Shown piece after piece: positions 49,150 through 60,490 of a DNA stretch of 64,000 bases. Within the stretch, counting starts at the first letter, position 1. Every line of letters begins with the position of its first letter. The position numbers and the translations under genes were made by a program. The DNA lies in assembly GCA_948474755.1 (NCBI GenBank), contig CAOLHI010000954.1, forward strand, positions 387,501 through 451,500, given 5' to 3'. The notes beneath the pieces were generated by a model. The model made no database searches. It was not told the origin of the DNA and was given only the letters and a program-made list of their open reading frames with translations. The DNA comes from Ctenosaura bakeri (Eukaryota; Chordata; Lepidosauria; Squamata; Iguanidae).

Positions 49150-49533
49150 CAGTCATCCCTCCATATTCACTAGGGTTAGGGCGACAGGACTGCATGAAAG
49201 TGGAAAAACTGTGAATAACTCTAGGCCCTCCCAAACCATATTTTACACATAAAAAAGTATGACCACCTTATTCAACTCACCATGGATTCTTTTATGGCAT
49301 CAGGGTCCCTACACAAGGCAGAAGTGGATAGCTGGTGGGGCTTAGTGCCACCTCTATTGCTTCCCCTCACCATTTTTAAAAGGAACTTGCAAGCCTTGTT
49401 TGCAGTTTCTCAGTCTCACAAGGTTTCCACTCCCTATTAAAAATGGCACAGGGAGGCAGCAGAGCTGGCAGCAAATAATCTGTGAATAATCAAATCTGCA
49501 AAAGTGAAACCTGCAAATGTGGAGGGCTGACTA
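49150..49533. mobile_element. Tigger/pogo-like MITE
   Basis: About 384 bp with ends CAGTCATCCCTCCA (49150-49163) and TGGAGGGCTGACT (49520-49532), matching at 12 of 14 positions and flanked by TA on each side (49148-49149 and 49534-49535), as for Tc1/mariner elements. The subterminal parts read 'tgaaagtggaaaaactgtga' and 'gtgaataatcaaatctgcaa', the familiar Tigger-type paired sequence. No transposase. Confidence 0.75.
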
Positions 49534-50089
49534 TACTTCCCCCTATATTCTGTTGATGTCTCTGATCTAAGAATTCTAGACATGAGCCAAAAATGTACAT
49601 CGCATTGGCTGTGTCTTGCAACCTTTGTCTCAAGTGGCAAATGAATGCACAAAGGCACAATCCAATGTACATGCACATCTGCATGCATCATTGCACCACA
49701 TTTGTGCCTTAGTTTTCATAATCTAAAACTGATATTCCACATCAGGTAAAAATGTCCAATCACTTCCATAGGGGAATTTACAAATGGATGAGACACCCAC
49801 AGGATTCTGGCCATTGTTTTTGATATCTCCAGGTTCCAGTTGCTATTCCTCAGATTTCTGTTCATAAAAACTGCTTTGTTTATAGAAGATGAACTCTGTG
49901 TTAGCCTCCTGACAACTCGCTGAGTAGCATGTGGCTTACATCATCATGAGCTGTTAAGTTAGGTGGACTGCCAAGGGTTCCTCCAAAAATCTCCCCATTA
50001 CCTGATTGCATAGCTGTCCATATGATGCACCATAAGGTGGCACAAAAATTATAAGTGAGCATGTCTCTAGATCACAGGCGACAATCACA

Positions 50090-50190
50090 TAGACCTCCAA
50101 ACGCCTAAACCTCCCAGCATTCCATACTATTAATGATACTAGCTAAAGCTGCTGGGACTTCTAGTCCAACACCCCCGGTTCAGGACAAAG
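50090..50190. mobile_element. hAT-like MITE fragment ('gggacttctagtccaac' family)
   Basis: 'cctcccagcattccatacta' and 'gctgggacttctagtccaac' are inverted partners about 50 bp apart, as in the amniote inverted repeat built on 'tgggagttgtagtccaac'. Confidence 0.45.
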
Positions 50191-51810
50191 ATGCATAGGT
50201 ATCAGCTCATGTGCTACTGATCCTTTAGGAATACAATATAGAACTAGATAGTTTGACATGGTATATGGCAGTGCATTTTAAGCTATCTGATATGGAGAGT
50301 GGATTTTTTTTCAGTGTGCCAGGGAGTGGTAACATATTTTTACCCACTGGCTACAATTTTTCTTTCCTGAACCCACATCAGGGACCAGTAGCAAATGACA
50401 CAGGGACTGGCACCATCCATAGCCCACCACTTTGAGTAGCACCAAAATTAAAGTGCTTTCCTGTATTCTGTTTGATTAATTAATTACTCCAGAAAATTAC
50501 TCAGACAAAGTGTAAGCTATATCTCAGTTCACATTCCAAGCCCTACCAACAACCAGTGTATATGAAATTGTATGCAGGACAAGATTCAGATCCCTATTTA
50601 ATAAGTTTGTTTAATGGCACCAGGAAAAAAAAAGGATAAATAATTGCCATAGCTTTTCTTTTGTCAGATGTCTGGACTGTAAAATTATGCTGTAGATGTT
50701 CAGTGCATTTCAGTTTCCTATTAGTTAAAAGCACTCCTGCAGAGTCTTCAACCAAACCAACAAAATCAATGTGAGATGCCACTGCTAACTGAGCTGTTTG
50801 TTGATGTCGAAGAAAACAACTTTGTTACTCCATAGTATGTGTATGCCTCTATTACTGAGCTTTCAAAGTGATCGAACCTAAAATGTATTCTACCAGTGTA
50901 CGTACATAGCTTCCCTTGCTACCTCGGAGACTAGGGAGACTGTAAAAATGTTATAGCTCCCTTATCTATTGCCTACAGCAAAAAATATGGATGCAAACAC
51001 CATTATTATCTTTTGATAATGCATTTGTAAGTGATGTAGCTAAATCCTCAAACTTCCTATTGAGTTCTTTTTCTCCAAGGGAACAATGAGTTCAATCAAC
51101 CAAGCATCTATACAATCATAGCCAAAATAAAAGTGCTTCGGCAGGAAACAGCCTGGGCAGATTGCTTTCAGCACCTGTAACTAGAACTGAAGTATGTTCT
51201 TCATTTCAGCAAGGAAGTGCATGCAACATATATCTATTTGTCCATCATGTTATTAATTGAAAAGCAGATCTTTTCAATTAAGAAAGAAAAAAAGAACAGT
51301 TTCAGAAACTGGGGGCTGTGGATGGATGGTTAACACTGTAACACTTCAAAGCTTTTCCTTCCTATAAATTTGATTATTCCCAGTATGGTAATTTGGATGT
51401 TGGACTGACCAGAGAGACAGTGCTTCTAGAAAGGCCCTGTTACTCACATGTTATGTTGAGTTTCACCTTTAGCACTAGCACTTCTGTAGTTATCCAGCTG
51501 CTATACCATACAAGCCTAACTATTTAACCCCAAACTACCCACTGGTGGCTATAGAAAGGAGCACAGGAAGATGAACTTTGGTCATCACTAGTTGTATATC
51601 TATGTCCATCATCATGTCTTTGTGAAAATGACAGTGTAATAGGCATCCCTTGTATTTTTCATCTTTCTGAATTTTTTTTCCAAAGGTACTTAGGAATAAT
51701 TTTATTTGTGTCTGTAAATATATCCAGAACAGCTGAAGGAAGCATGAATGGGGATATATGTGCCTTAACAATAAACAAGAACTTCTAGTTGACTAAATAA
51801 CCCTTTATCA
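50191..51810. other. No gene seen
   Basis: AT-rich unique sequence with no assignable repeat. Confidence 0.45.
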
Positions 51811-51814
51811 GCAA

Positions 51815-51915
51815 TGGGAAATCTCTAGAATCTGATGTTGGACTCCAGTTCCCATCAGTCACATCTGTAAGGGATGATGAGAATAGTTCACTGGTATCTG
51901 AAGGATCAAAGGGTT
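51815..51915. mobile_element. hAT-like MITE fragment
   Basis: 'gatgttggactccagttccc' with 'atcagtcacatctg' and 'gggatgatgagaatagttca' match the inverted-repeat family with 'gttggactacaactcccatc'. Confidence 0.45.
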
Positions 51916-52516
51916 TTCAATCCTGCCCAGATAATGTTCCCAGTCGCCTAGTGCAGTTCATAGTCCATTATAATACATGATTCCATGTCCTTGTATGTTT
52001 GTATTTTGTTTTTGTTTTTCCTAGATATATGTGAAGTCATATAATACAACTTTATTTACAGGAATGAGCTGGAAGGGATGTTTTAGAAAAATGATATGAT
52101 GATTATATATGAATATTATAGAATAAAAAGAAGGGAGGATGGATATATGGAGATTAGGATGATGGAATTATTAGATTAATGATTTTTGAGAGTGGATTCT
52201 CAGACGTATGACTAAAAATAATTAAAAACTAAAAAAACAGGATTCTTGTGAAATACACTAGAGATTCTGGGTCATATCTGGGTCCCCAAGCCATTTTACT
52301 AGGCATCCATTGCCTCTGAAAATTTTTAGTAAATGTATTGTTTTCAGATTTAGCTGAACTAAAAGATCTTGTGATTGTAAGAATAAGAAACATGCTTCTC
52401 TTTTAGCTTGTCTCTCTGTTTTTGATTTTGAAAATGCCATGCATGTTACATCCAAATGAACATGCAACTAAATGTGTGTTTCTCAATGTGCAGTGAAATC
52501 ATTCTCAAAAGACTTT

Positions 52517-52718
52517 GGCCATTTCCATCCTACACTGTTATAGTGCTATTATTCCACTTTCAACATCCTGTGGAATCCTGGGGTTTGGAGTTTAGGGAAG
52601 TGTATTTAGAATTCTCAGCCAGAGAGCTCTTTGTCATCGATAAACTGCAAACCCCAGGATTCCATAGGATGTTGAAAGTGGAACAATAGCACTATAACAG
52701 CATAGGGCAGAAATGGCC
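52517..52718. mobile_element. Harbinger-like MITE, copy E (full length)
   Basis: A 202-bp element from GGCCATTTCCATCCTACACT to the complement ending GAAATGGCC, flanked by TTT on both sides. Left arm: 'gttatagtgctattattcc', 'actttcaacatcctgtggaa'. Centre: 'gaattctcagccagagagct'. Right arm: the inverted partner. One of the best-preserved copies here. Confidence 0.87.
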
Positions 52719-52953
52719 TTTGTTATTGAGTCTGGCAAGGAAAATGAGAAAATGCACATCTAGACTTGTAGACCATTACTTAGACAACAGAATGGTACTA
52801 GAGAATACAGTAGATGCTCATTATCACTATAGACAATGGATGATCGGATGATTTCAGGTTTATGGAATCTGTTTTGTTTGTTTCCTAGAACCTCTCATAG
52901 ATTGGTCATCTGAGCCAGATACAAAATAGTGGTTCAGCAAAAATCTACTCTTG

Positions 52954-53406
52954 GGGCTTTTCCGCACTTTGGGGGGGAAACGGGGCAGTCCATTACTCAC
53001 CAGACTGGCCTGCTCCCCCGATGACCCACACCGATCCGGAGCAGCGTGTGCCCGCGCTACGCACTCTCCGAGGGCGAAAATGGAGGCTTCCGGTTGGTGG
53101 AGGCTCTCCACCAACCGGAGAAGCTCGCCAGCCGAAAGTCCGCCCCCAGAAGATCTACTGACTCGCTCTGGCGCGAGCCTGTAGATTTATACTTTACAGA
53201 GCAATGGACTGGGGCACGCCAGGCTATTCAAAGTCCTGTTTCAATCGGACTTTCAATAGCACGGTGAACAACCAGTTATGGGCGTTCCGGAGCAGGCTGA
53301 AGTCCGGACATATGGTAAGTAGCCCGAACTCAGTTCGCCCCCAAATGCAAACGTCCTCGCGGGAGGACACACCGCCCCATTTTAAAAACAAAGTGCGGAA
53401 AAGCCC
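52954..53406. mobile_element. Multi-hairpin inverted-repeat element, copy 2
   Basis: A 453-bp GC/CpG-rich element with perfect 18-bp inverted ends GGGCTTTTCCGCACTTTG and CAAAGTGCGGAAAAGCCC, flanked by TTG on both sides (52951-52953 and 53407-53409), which looks like a 3-bp target duplication. Hairpins inside: TCCGGTTGGTGGAG 53089-53102 with CTCCACCAACCGGA 53106-53119 (3-base loop); CTATTCAAAGTCC 53224-53236 with GGACTTTCAATAG 53247-53259 (12 of 13 paired, 10-base loop); GTCCTC 53353-53358 with GAGGAC 53363-53368. The 3-bp duplication and GGGC-type ends suggest PIF/Harbinger. No ORF of its own is credible. Confidence 0.88.
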
Positions 53407-53409
53407 TTG

Positions 53410-54110
53410 GTTCACCACCACTCTGGCCCAGCTTTCTTTGTATCAATAGTTTAATTCAGGCAAGGAAACTTTTTTTTTAAAGTTGCTATTTTTGAGCCAG
53501 AAAGAAACATTTGCCAATCTACTGTAAAACTCCCAGAGAAATCTACAAGTAGTTCCCAAGCTAGTCTGCCAGTCCTCATTCCACAGGATTATTATAACTT
53601 TTTAAATCTCATTTTTCCCCGGTAGGACTTTAATACTTTTGAATTAGAGTCTCACTTATTTGCAAGGAATTGTACATACGCTGCTTGAGATAGGGTCATG
53701 AATTGATACTATATGCCAAATTTGTGGATGAAGGAAGATGTTTACTGCATTATCTGTCACTTTTTCATTAAATATATAAATTTGTGCAGGCTTCCTCAAA
53801 TATATGAGATTTCTTACACCAGTGTTACAGAATTATGCTCTAAGTACAAGTATAAATTAGTGTTCATGAAATTAGAGTAGGGATTTAATGAAATACCCTC
53901 AGAAGCATAAAATGCAGCAGTTCTACACTCCTAATGAGTTCACACTGTTCGGTGAGATTGCATACATGAAAAATGTGACTTAAAATAAAACAGTAATTTC
54001 CTGCATTGTTTTAAGCAACACATAGGGCCTGATCCTGTCCTTATGTTCAATGCAGCAATTTAATTAGCATCTTCCTGCTAGAAAAGAATTCAAAAGACGC
54101 TTAATTACCA
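53410..54110. other. No gene seen
   Basis: AT-rich unique sequence. Confidence 0.45.
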
Positions 54111-54129
54111 CGTGTGTGTGTGTGTGTGT
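54111..54129. repeat. (GT)n microsatellite
   Basis: About nine GT units. Confidence 0.9.
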
Positions 54130-54242
54130 TTCAAATTTTAAATCTGAGCTAAAGTACTCTGAACCAAAATATTTCCCCAGCATTTTTACATTCTATATAG
54201 TTGGAGGTGATATGCTGGTTGAAGCTATGAAGCAGAGATGAT

Positions 54243-54372
54243 TGAGCCATGATCCCCAATGACATTCTGTGGTTGTGGACATCTTGTGGCTATCCAGCTG
54301 CTGTTGGATGGTAACTTCCATCAGCTATGGTCAGCATAGCCCCAAATGGTGAAGGATAAGAGCTATAGCCTA
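54243..54372. mobile_element. hAT-like MITE
   Basis: 'gctatccagctgctgttgga' with 'tggtaacttccatcagctat', 'ggtcagcatagccccaaatg' and 'gtgaaggataagagctatag' follow the 'ccagctgttgttggactacaactcccatcatc..ggtcagcatgg' family, including its inverted second half. Confidence 0.5.
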
Positions 54373-54850
54373 ATCATCCCTATCCTAGCATAAGTAAGTA
54401 TAATCGTTACTTCTCTGGTGGTTGATTCTGTATCATTGACAGCAGCATTAAGCCAATTGGTGCTCCCACTTTAAGGAATTCTGTTGAATAAAAATGGCAC
54501 CTGCCAGCCACCAGGACTTCTGGGAGTGCTGCCACTATTGCTGCCACAATCACAAAGCATGCACTGGTGCTAAGGTACCCAGATGTAAAAATCCAGCAAG
54601 GTCCCTGCACCTTTGAAAGTTAATAATTTCATAGCTAATATTTGTATAGAAGAGGGCATTCCAACAGATGCAGCATAAAAATGAACTACAATAATCCCTA
54701 TAGGCTGACTCCTGTTAGGCAGGAGAAAGATACCCAATGAAGGGGGAGAAATGATGGCGTGGTAACAAAATACTTCGGAATCAAGGTACATTAGAATGTT
54801 CAAGGCATTGCACAGTGATCCAGTAACATTGTGGTAAGACATGTTGGGTG

Positions 54851-55060
54851 GCCTAAATACTCCAAAGGTATCAGATCCTGTCTGATCTTGGAAGCTAAGC
54901 AAGGTTGGCTGTGGTTAGTGCTTGGATGGGAGACTGCCACTGAATACCAAGTGCTGTAGGCTACATTTTGGAGGAAGGAACTGGCAATACTACCTCTGAG
55001 TATTCCTTGCCTGAGAAAACCATTTGAAATTAGATGATGATAGGTGACTGGAAGGGACAT
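54851..55060 (+). mobile_element. 5S-rRNA-derived SINE (5S-Sauria type)
   Basis: Bases 54851-54963 align end to end with vertebrate 5S rRNA: 'gcctaaa...', 'tctgatcttggaagctaagc' (internal promoter A-box region), 'ggttagtgcttggatgggag' (C-box region) and the 5S terminus 'gtgctgtaggcta'. About 113 bases compare with 120 in the gene, with several substitutions. A non-5S tail follows (to about 55060, 'gaaggaactggcaatactac', 'ataggtgactggaaggg') that matches the Sauria/BovB-like 3' part. The head-plus-tail structure marks it as a SINE rather than a 5S gene; no oligo-T terminator follows the 5S part. Confidence 0.9.
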
Positions 55061-55319
55061 ATGTACAAGATAGGTTGGTATTGCTGTCTGCAGTGGAGTG
55101 TAGATGGAAGGCTGAGGCTAAGAGATGGTGGCTTGGCAATGACCATTCAGTGCGTTTATAGTAGTGGCAACATTTGGAACTGATGCTTTGGTCTACTGCT
55201 CAGTCTTGCAACATGATACAACTATTCTATGCCAACTCTGTTTATTCCTTAACAAGGATTAACGTTGATTAAAGCTGTTATCAAATATTGTGACAAAGGT
55301 GGGCTTTGTGAATTTTCAT

Positions 55320-55730
55320 GTGATACATCAGGTGGAATGCTGGGGTTTGTAATTTGGTGAGAGACTTAGGGCCTTTCCACACTACACTGTTATAGTGCTA
55401 TTATTCTACTTTCAACATCCAATGGAATCCTGGGATTTGTAGTTTAAGGAGGGGCATTTAAGAATTCTCAGCCAGAGAAGTCTTTGGCCTCAGTAAACTA
55501 CAAACCCCAGGATTCCATGGAATATTGAAAGCACTACAACAGTGTAGTGTGAAAACAACCTTAGCATTTTCTAGTGTGTTGATTCCTCTGAACTACAGCA
55601 CCAGAGTTCTCTTGCAGAGAATTCAAAGCACCTCATAAGACTACAAATTCTGGGATATCTAGAATGAGGCAATGGTAGTTAAAGTAGTACTACAGCACCA
55701 AAATTGTGTGGTGTGCATACACTCAATATT
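55320..55730. mobile_element. Harbinger-like MITE split by another MITE
   Basis: Left piece 55320-55365 ('ggtggaatgctggggtttgt', 'aatttggtgagag') and right piece 55564-55730 ('ctgaactacagcaccagagt', 'tctcttgcagagaattcaaa', 'gactacaaattctgggatat', 'aatggtagttaaagtagtac') form one inverted-repeat element interrupted by copy F. The outer ends are diverged and approximate. Confidence 0.55.
55369..55560. mobile_element. Harbinger-like MITE, copy F, with TTA duplication
   Basis: A 192-bp element from GGGCCTTTCCACACTACACT to GTGTGAAAACAACC, flanked on both sides by TTA (55366-55368 and 55561-55563), the classical PIF/Harbinger duplication. The arms and the 'gaattctcagccagagaa' centre match copies B and E. 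It sits inside an older related element. Confidence 0.9.
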
Positions 55731-56960
55731 AGGCTTGTAATATTAGCATACAAATATGTACTCTGCACATGTATTTGCCTCATAGTCTTTGCAGCAATGA
55801 TGTGGGTTTTTTATGGATTCCATGGTCTCTACTTTTTTTTCCCTGCCTGAACTTAAGAAGCCCTCTGTGTTATTCCTTGCATTTGATTTCAGAGAGTGGA
55901 ACAGCTGGGAAATCAGTGAAGCAGAGTGGTTGCAATGGAAAGAACTTATCAGAAAGAAAACTGCCCAAGAAAACCCATGTGGTAACCTTTCACACCAAGA
56001 CAGTTTATTGGATATCCCCTGGGTATAGCACAAGACATATTTTTCCATGATAACAATATAAAATCTACAAAACCGCAGAGGGCATACAGCCATAGCACTA
56101 CTGTTAAGAAAGAAATGACACTGAATCTATTTGATATATTCTTTAAGAACACACAATATATAATTCTAAATGTTGAGAAGAAACTGAAGCAAAATAGATA
56201 ACAATGTTTATAATACCTTGTACTAATATTTCCATATTGGGACAATACAAGTAGGGTTGTCTTTGACCAGACTTCTTAGAAGGGCTGTCTCAAGACATTC
56301 TGCTGCCTGAAGCCAACCAAGCTATCTCCATCTCTCTGGCAATAAAAATATAATAATAAGCCATCCATAACTGACCATTTGATACATGTCCATTATACCT
56401 TAGAATTACTGCCTCAGTCATATTCCAGAAATGTTGAGCAGGATAAAAATGTGCTTTCTCTCCTGCAGCCAAGAGATCTCAAGGGTGCTTCATTTTGCTG
56501 ACTTGTGCATAAAATTGACAAGTATTCTTCCTTAACCAGAGCTGATTCCATACAGGTGTGTCCCAAACCAAAATCAGTATATCTCTTGCCAGTGCTCAGT
56601 GTATCACTGCTTATGTAGTCAAAGCAACACCACCCACAAACATGAGAAAGAGATCAGCAGGTGCACAGAAGTACTAAAGTTTGCAGAAGTTTCACACCTC
56701 TCTATTTTTAACATGTATGGTGTCTTTCCCTCTGTCACTGAAACGGCACCATATTGAGGATGTAATTTTTCTGCTGATTTTGCTCTTGAAGGACACAACA
56801 AGCAATTTTAGCAAATTTTCTTCCTGCTGCAAGAAAGTCTTCAAAAATCAGTGTGGCTTTCAAGACTATTTGCTGTTCAGAACTTCATCTGTGCCAAATT
56901 CACATATTATTTTTGCACAAGAAGTATCATCTTCTACTTAAGAAACAGCATTTTTTTCTG
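55731..56960. other. No gene seen
   Basis: Three overlapping open frames on both strands at 55743-56093 coincide, but none is recognisable. Otherwise AT-rich. Confidence 0.4.
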
Positions 56961-57099
56961 TGCAGAAATGAGGCCAACTTTATGTTCTAAATAAGAAATA
57001 TAACCAAGTCTTGATTTTAAACTTTCCACAGATCATGTATTCTAGTAATAATATATTGTGACAAAGAACAGAACTATACACTGCAAATGTACCATATTT

Positions 57100-57480
57100 A
57101 CCTCCAATGCTGTATAGATAAAATGTCTTAATGATGTCAATATCCCTGTAGAAGAGTGTCAGCTGTCTTTCTAAAGATGCCTGTGCTTTGCTCAGACCTT
57201 CATTCACTGAGTTCACCACTTTGAGGCTTTTTAAATAAAATTATACCAGTCCATGTGATTCTCAGCTTCTAGATCAGTATTAAGATATTTCATTTCCTTA
57301 TGAGCTGCCTCATGCCAAAAGACCTATCATCCTCCAGCAGATCGATGTATCTTCAGGATTGTAATCTATATTTACTTTACAGAAGATACTATACCTCTGC
57401 TTTGAGCTGATTCAGCTTCTGTTTCAAGTTTCTTGACCTCAGATGTCTTCCCATTCACCCCAATGTGTATTGCTTAAGCA
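57100..57480 (-). pseudogene. Possible processed pseudogene or exon remnants, coiled-coil-like
   Basis: On minus, about 57105-57225 reads 'VVNSVNEGLSKAQASLERQL' plus 'TLFYRDIDIIKTFYLYSIG', directly followed by GTAAAT, a plausible 5' splice site. About 57240-57330 reads 'HEAAHKEMKYLNTDLEAENH' in another frame, and 57380-57470 reads 'LKQKLNQLKAEV' after 'GKTSEVKK'. The pieces are rich in Lys, Glu and Leu, and joining them needs frameshifts and stops, which favours a dead retroposed copy. I cannot name the parent gene. The alternative is chance. Confidence 0.25.
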
Positions 57481-58707
57481 CTTACTGCTGAGTGTCCCTC
57501 CGGCCATTTTGAAAGGTGTTTCATCACACTACAATAAACGTGAAATACTGATGCACTCAAAATGGAGAGGAAAAAAAAGGTGAAAGCAGCAGCTGTAGAT
57601 CGACATGGGACCAAACAGAGGCATTTATTACACTTCACTTTCATACTATTGTCTACCTTTGGCAAAGGAAGATTGTAAGTGTCCCTGGTGGTCTGAGTCG
57701 ATCAATACTACATGGGAGTTAAATTAGACCTCAAGTCAAGCATACATCCACCTTGGCTGAGATACCTCCAACCTAAAGTCCCTGGAAAATCTACATTTTT
57801 CCACTAAGTTAACCAATAAGAGAGTGAAATGAGTGAGAAAAAAAGCAGCTGTCTAGTCTGTACCTTGCATTCTTTTGAAATGGACATTGTCCAAGCTGCA
57901 GTTAAGGGCTTTCAAAAACATTCAGAAATGTCTTTCTGTAGCCTCAAATGAATACTGGGAACAGTTACAAGATGCAGCCACACAGTTTCAAGGAAACATA
58001 ATTGAGAGTGTTACAATAAAATTAACATTCCTATTTTATTAGGAATGAGGAGGAATGCTTTTTTTATTTATGTCTGGTATGCACTTGTCCATGTAGCCCA
58101 AACTCATGGTAGAATCCTGAGGTAGATTTTGCCTGGCTCTACCATTTGGCAGATTTTACCAACTGTTTTTCATTCCTCGAAGGGAAAAGAATTCAAAAGC
58201 GTGACTGGCCTGTGAAGGCCTAGCTATTTAAAGTCCACCTCTATGCCAGGCTCTGCTGAGTGTGAGGGGTTTTTTTAAGGGGCAAGATCCATGTCTTTCT
58301 TTAGCTATTGTTATTTTATTAATGGATTTCCACATTGCCTAAAGAAGGGTGGGGCAAAGTTTAGCCCTGGGGCCATGTGCAGTTCCTAAGGCTGCTTACA
58401 GGATCAGCCCCCCATAGATTCTCCCAAACTGTACTTTTTCTGTCAAAAAGGTCAGCAATGGTAATTTTCTTTTTAAATATGTTAAAACAAAAACTCATGG
58501 ACTGAGAAGTGACATCAGCCGATGTACCAAGGAGATGTGATCATGTCTCCATAGATATGTTTCCCAATGCTAGTTCACATCCCTGCTCTCTGACAACACA
58601 GAAATGATCAGGGAGATGTGCTGCACTTCTAAAAAGTTGGGGGGAAGGGTATTTGATTGATCCCTGTGCAACAACATTAAGAATGAATTGTGTTGCCATA
58701 AGCCAAA

Positions 58708-58938
58708 ACCAGTGTGGTATAGTGGTCTGAGTGTTGGATTACAACCCTGGAGACCAAGGTTTGATTCCTTGGTTGGCCCTGGAAACCCACTGGGTGACCT
58801 TGGGGTGTCAAACTCTCTCATTCCCAGAAAATCCATGATATGGTGGCTATAAGGCCAATCTATCATGGGGTTTTCTGTGGATGAGAGGGAGTGAGAGAGT
58901 TGGAAATGATTTGAAGGCATGCAACAACAACAACAAGT
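58708..58938 (+). mobile_element. Sauria-type SINE, full length
   Basis: The head 'cagtgtggtatagtggtctg' and 'agtgttgga', then 'ccaaggtttgattccttgg' (B-box region), body 'gaaacccactgggtgacctt', a family insert 'ccaatctatcatggggtttt', tail 'atgatttgaaggcatgcaac' and (AAC)n. All parts of the family are present. Confidence 0.94.
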
Positions 58939-58939
58939 C

Positions 58940-60055
58940 ATATTTATAGAATGCCAGTCTGTGTTTTCTTTTCCCTAAAATCAGAAATGGACTTCTGGCC
59001 AGTCACAGTTCTGAGTTTTCTGCCTCCTTTTGGCAGCCCTCATAGCCGCTGAATAATGCTAGGGGCAGAGACTTGGCCCCTAGAACAGCTGAAGTTGCTC
59101 ATTGCTGGACTAAAGCATGTTTAAAGAGTGTTGCATGTCATTGAGATATGCATATTTTTATTTCAGACATCCCTACACCCAACCATCAATGTAAGGATTT
59201 TGATGTGCAAAATTAATCCACTCCTTTTGATACTCCTGGAAGTGTGGATTGAGACAAAACAGTCAGATGGAAATCAAATTAATTTTAAAAGCTCTACTCT
59301 GGACTTTAGATATGAAGGAATTTCCCATTCAAATTGTAAGCTATCCTAGCCTGAGAGCTGGAGGAGAGTACTCTTAGCTTCTCTGTGTGAACTAAGTGAA
59401 GTTTATCCCTATGATTTTTTTTTTAAGGAAAATAACTATTGAGATTTCCTAACATAACATATAGTTCAAATACAAGGAAATTAATTACAAGGAAGTGTAA
59501 GAATGGTCATCGGTGTTGACATATATAAAAGAATATGGCCAAATTAATAGAGGTCAGAGAAATAGCAGCCATAATAAATATATATTCCATCCAATACTCA
59601 AGATGGTATGCTGCAGTCTATCAGTGGCTAGAGAGCATGAGCCAAGGGATTCCGTTGCACTCATGGTTTGCTTGTGGGCGTCTTATAAGTATCTGGAGAG
59701 CCCCTATATGAACAGCATGCTGGGCAACATTGGTCTTAATTCTTGGGCTTCTTCCTAAGTTGGTCAAGGGATGTCATTTCTTGTATTGATGGAAAATAAG
59801 GTGACACATTTTGTATAGGTCATATAGGTACATTTGCCCAGACTTATGGACAAAATACTAAAAGCACCTTCTCTTCATCAACACTCTTTGAATGCCTTGT
59901 GAGGACATGATCTACTCTGGACTCTTTTGAGCTTTGACGTGATCTCTTTTAAAAACCTTAGATATGGACTACTTAATATGCCTGTAGTGATCAACTTGTC
60001 TTCCTCATTAATTACAATGACAACTCCACATATAACTGGAACCACTCTGACTTTG
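58940..60055. other. No gene seen
   Basis: AT-rich sequence. The LINE fragment that follows may begin as early as 59880. Confidence 0.4.
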
Positions 60056-60059
60056 ATGT

Positions 60060-60490
60060 TATACTTAATATAGGCCCAGTGGCTGGCATCTTGGATCCTG
60101 TGTGTCCAACATTAATAGATACTTTTCAATTTGTACAGCCCAAATATGTGGACAGGATCATTGAAGAGATGAGAGCCACCACAATCATGTCGGATTGTTG
60201 GCCTTTCTGGCTTATTAAAAAGACAAAAGAAGAACAGGTTGGGTAAGTAATGAGAGTGATAAATACCTCTCCCAAGCAAGGCAGGGTTTCTGTTTGCCTA
60301 ACAGAGGCGGTTATAAGATCTCTACGGAAAGAGGCCTTCCTGAATTATTAGCTCCAGAATAGAAAGCTGGCCTTCATAGCACTCTGTTGACAAAAGAAGA
60401 AGGTGGGGGTTGCTACCATCACAACTGCCACCACCATCAAGAAGGAACAGGGAGAAGATCAGGCTGTGACCTGAAAATGGAGAAGATTAC
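60060..60490 (+). pseudogene. CR1/L2-type LINE reverse transcriptase fragment
   Basis: The plus strand encodes 'SDCWPFWLIKKTKEEQVG', a stop, then 'VMRVINTSPKQGRVSVCLTE', 'AVIRSLRKEAFLN'. This follows the RT 'D.CPSWLIK...VINASL.EG.VP..LKEAVV.PLLKK..LD' block of CR1/L2-like elements. The remainder to about 60490 ('TITTATTIKKEQGEDQAVT') is less clear. Stops and lack of the catalytic box make it inactive. Confidence 0.75.

Noticed and set aside
54851..54963. 5S rRNA gene
   Set aside because: Several substitutions, about seven bases short, no oligo-T terminator, and a SINE tail follows directly.
55743..56093. 116-codon minus frame overlapping two plus-strand frames
   Set aside because: Three coincident frames on both strands suggest local stop depletion rather than coding; none is recognisable.
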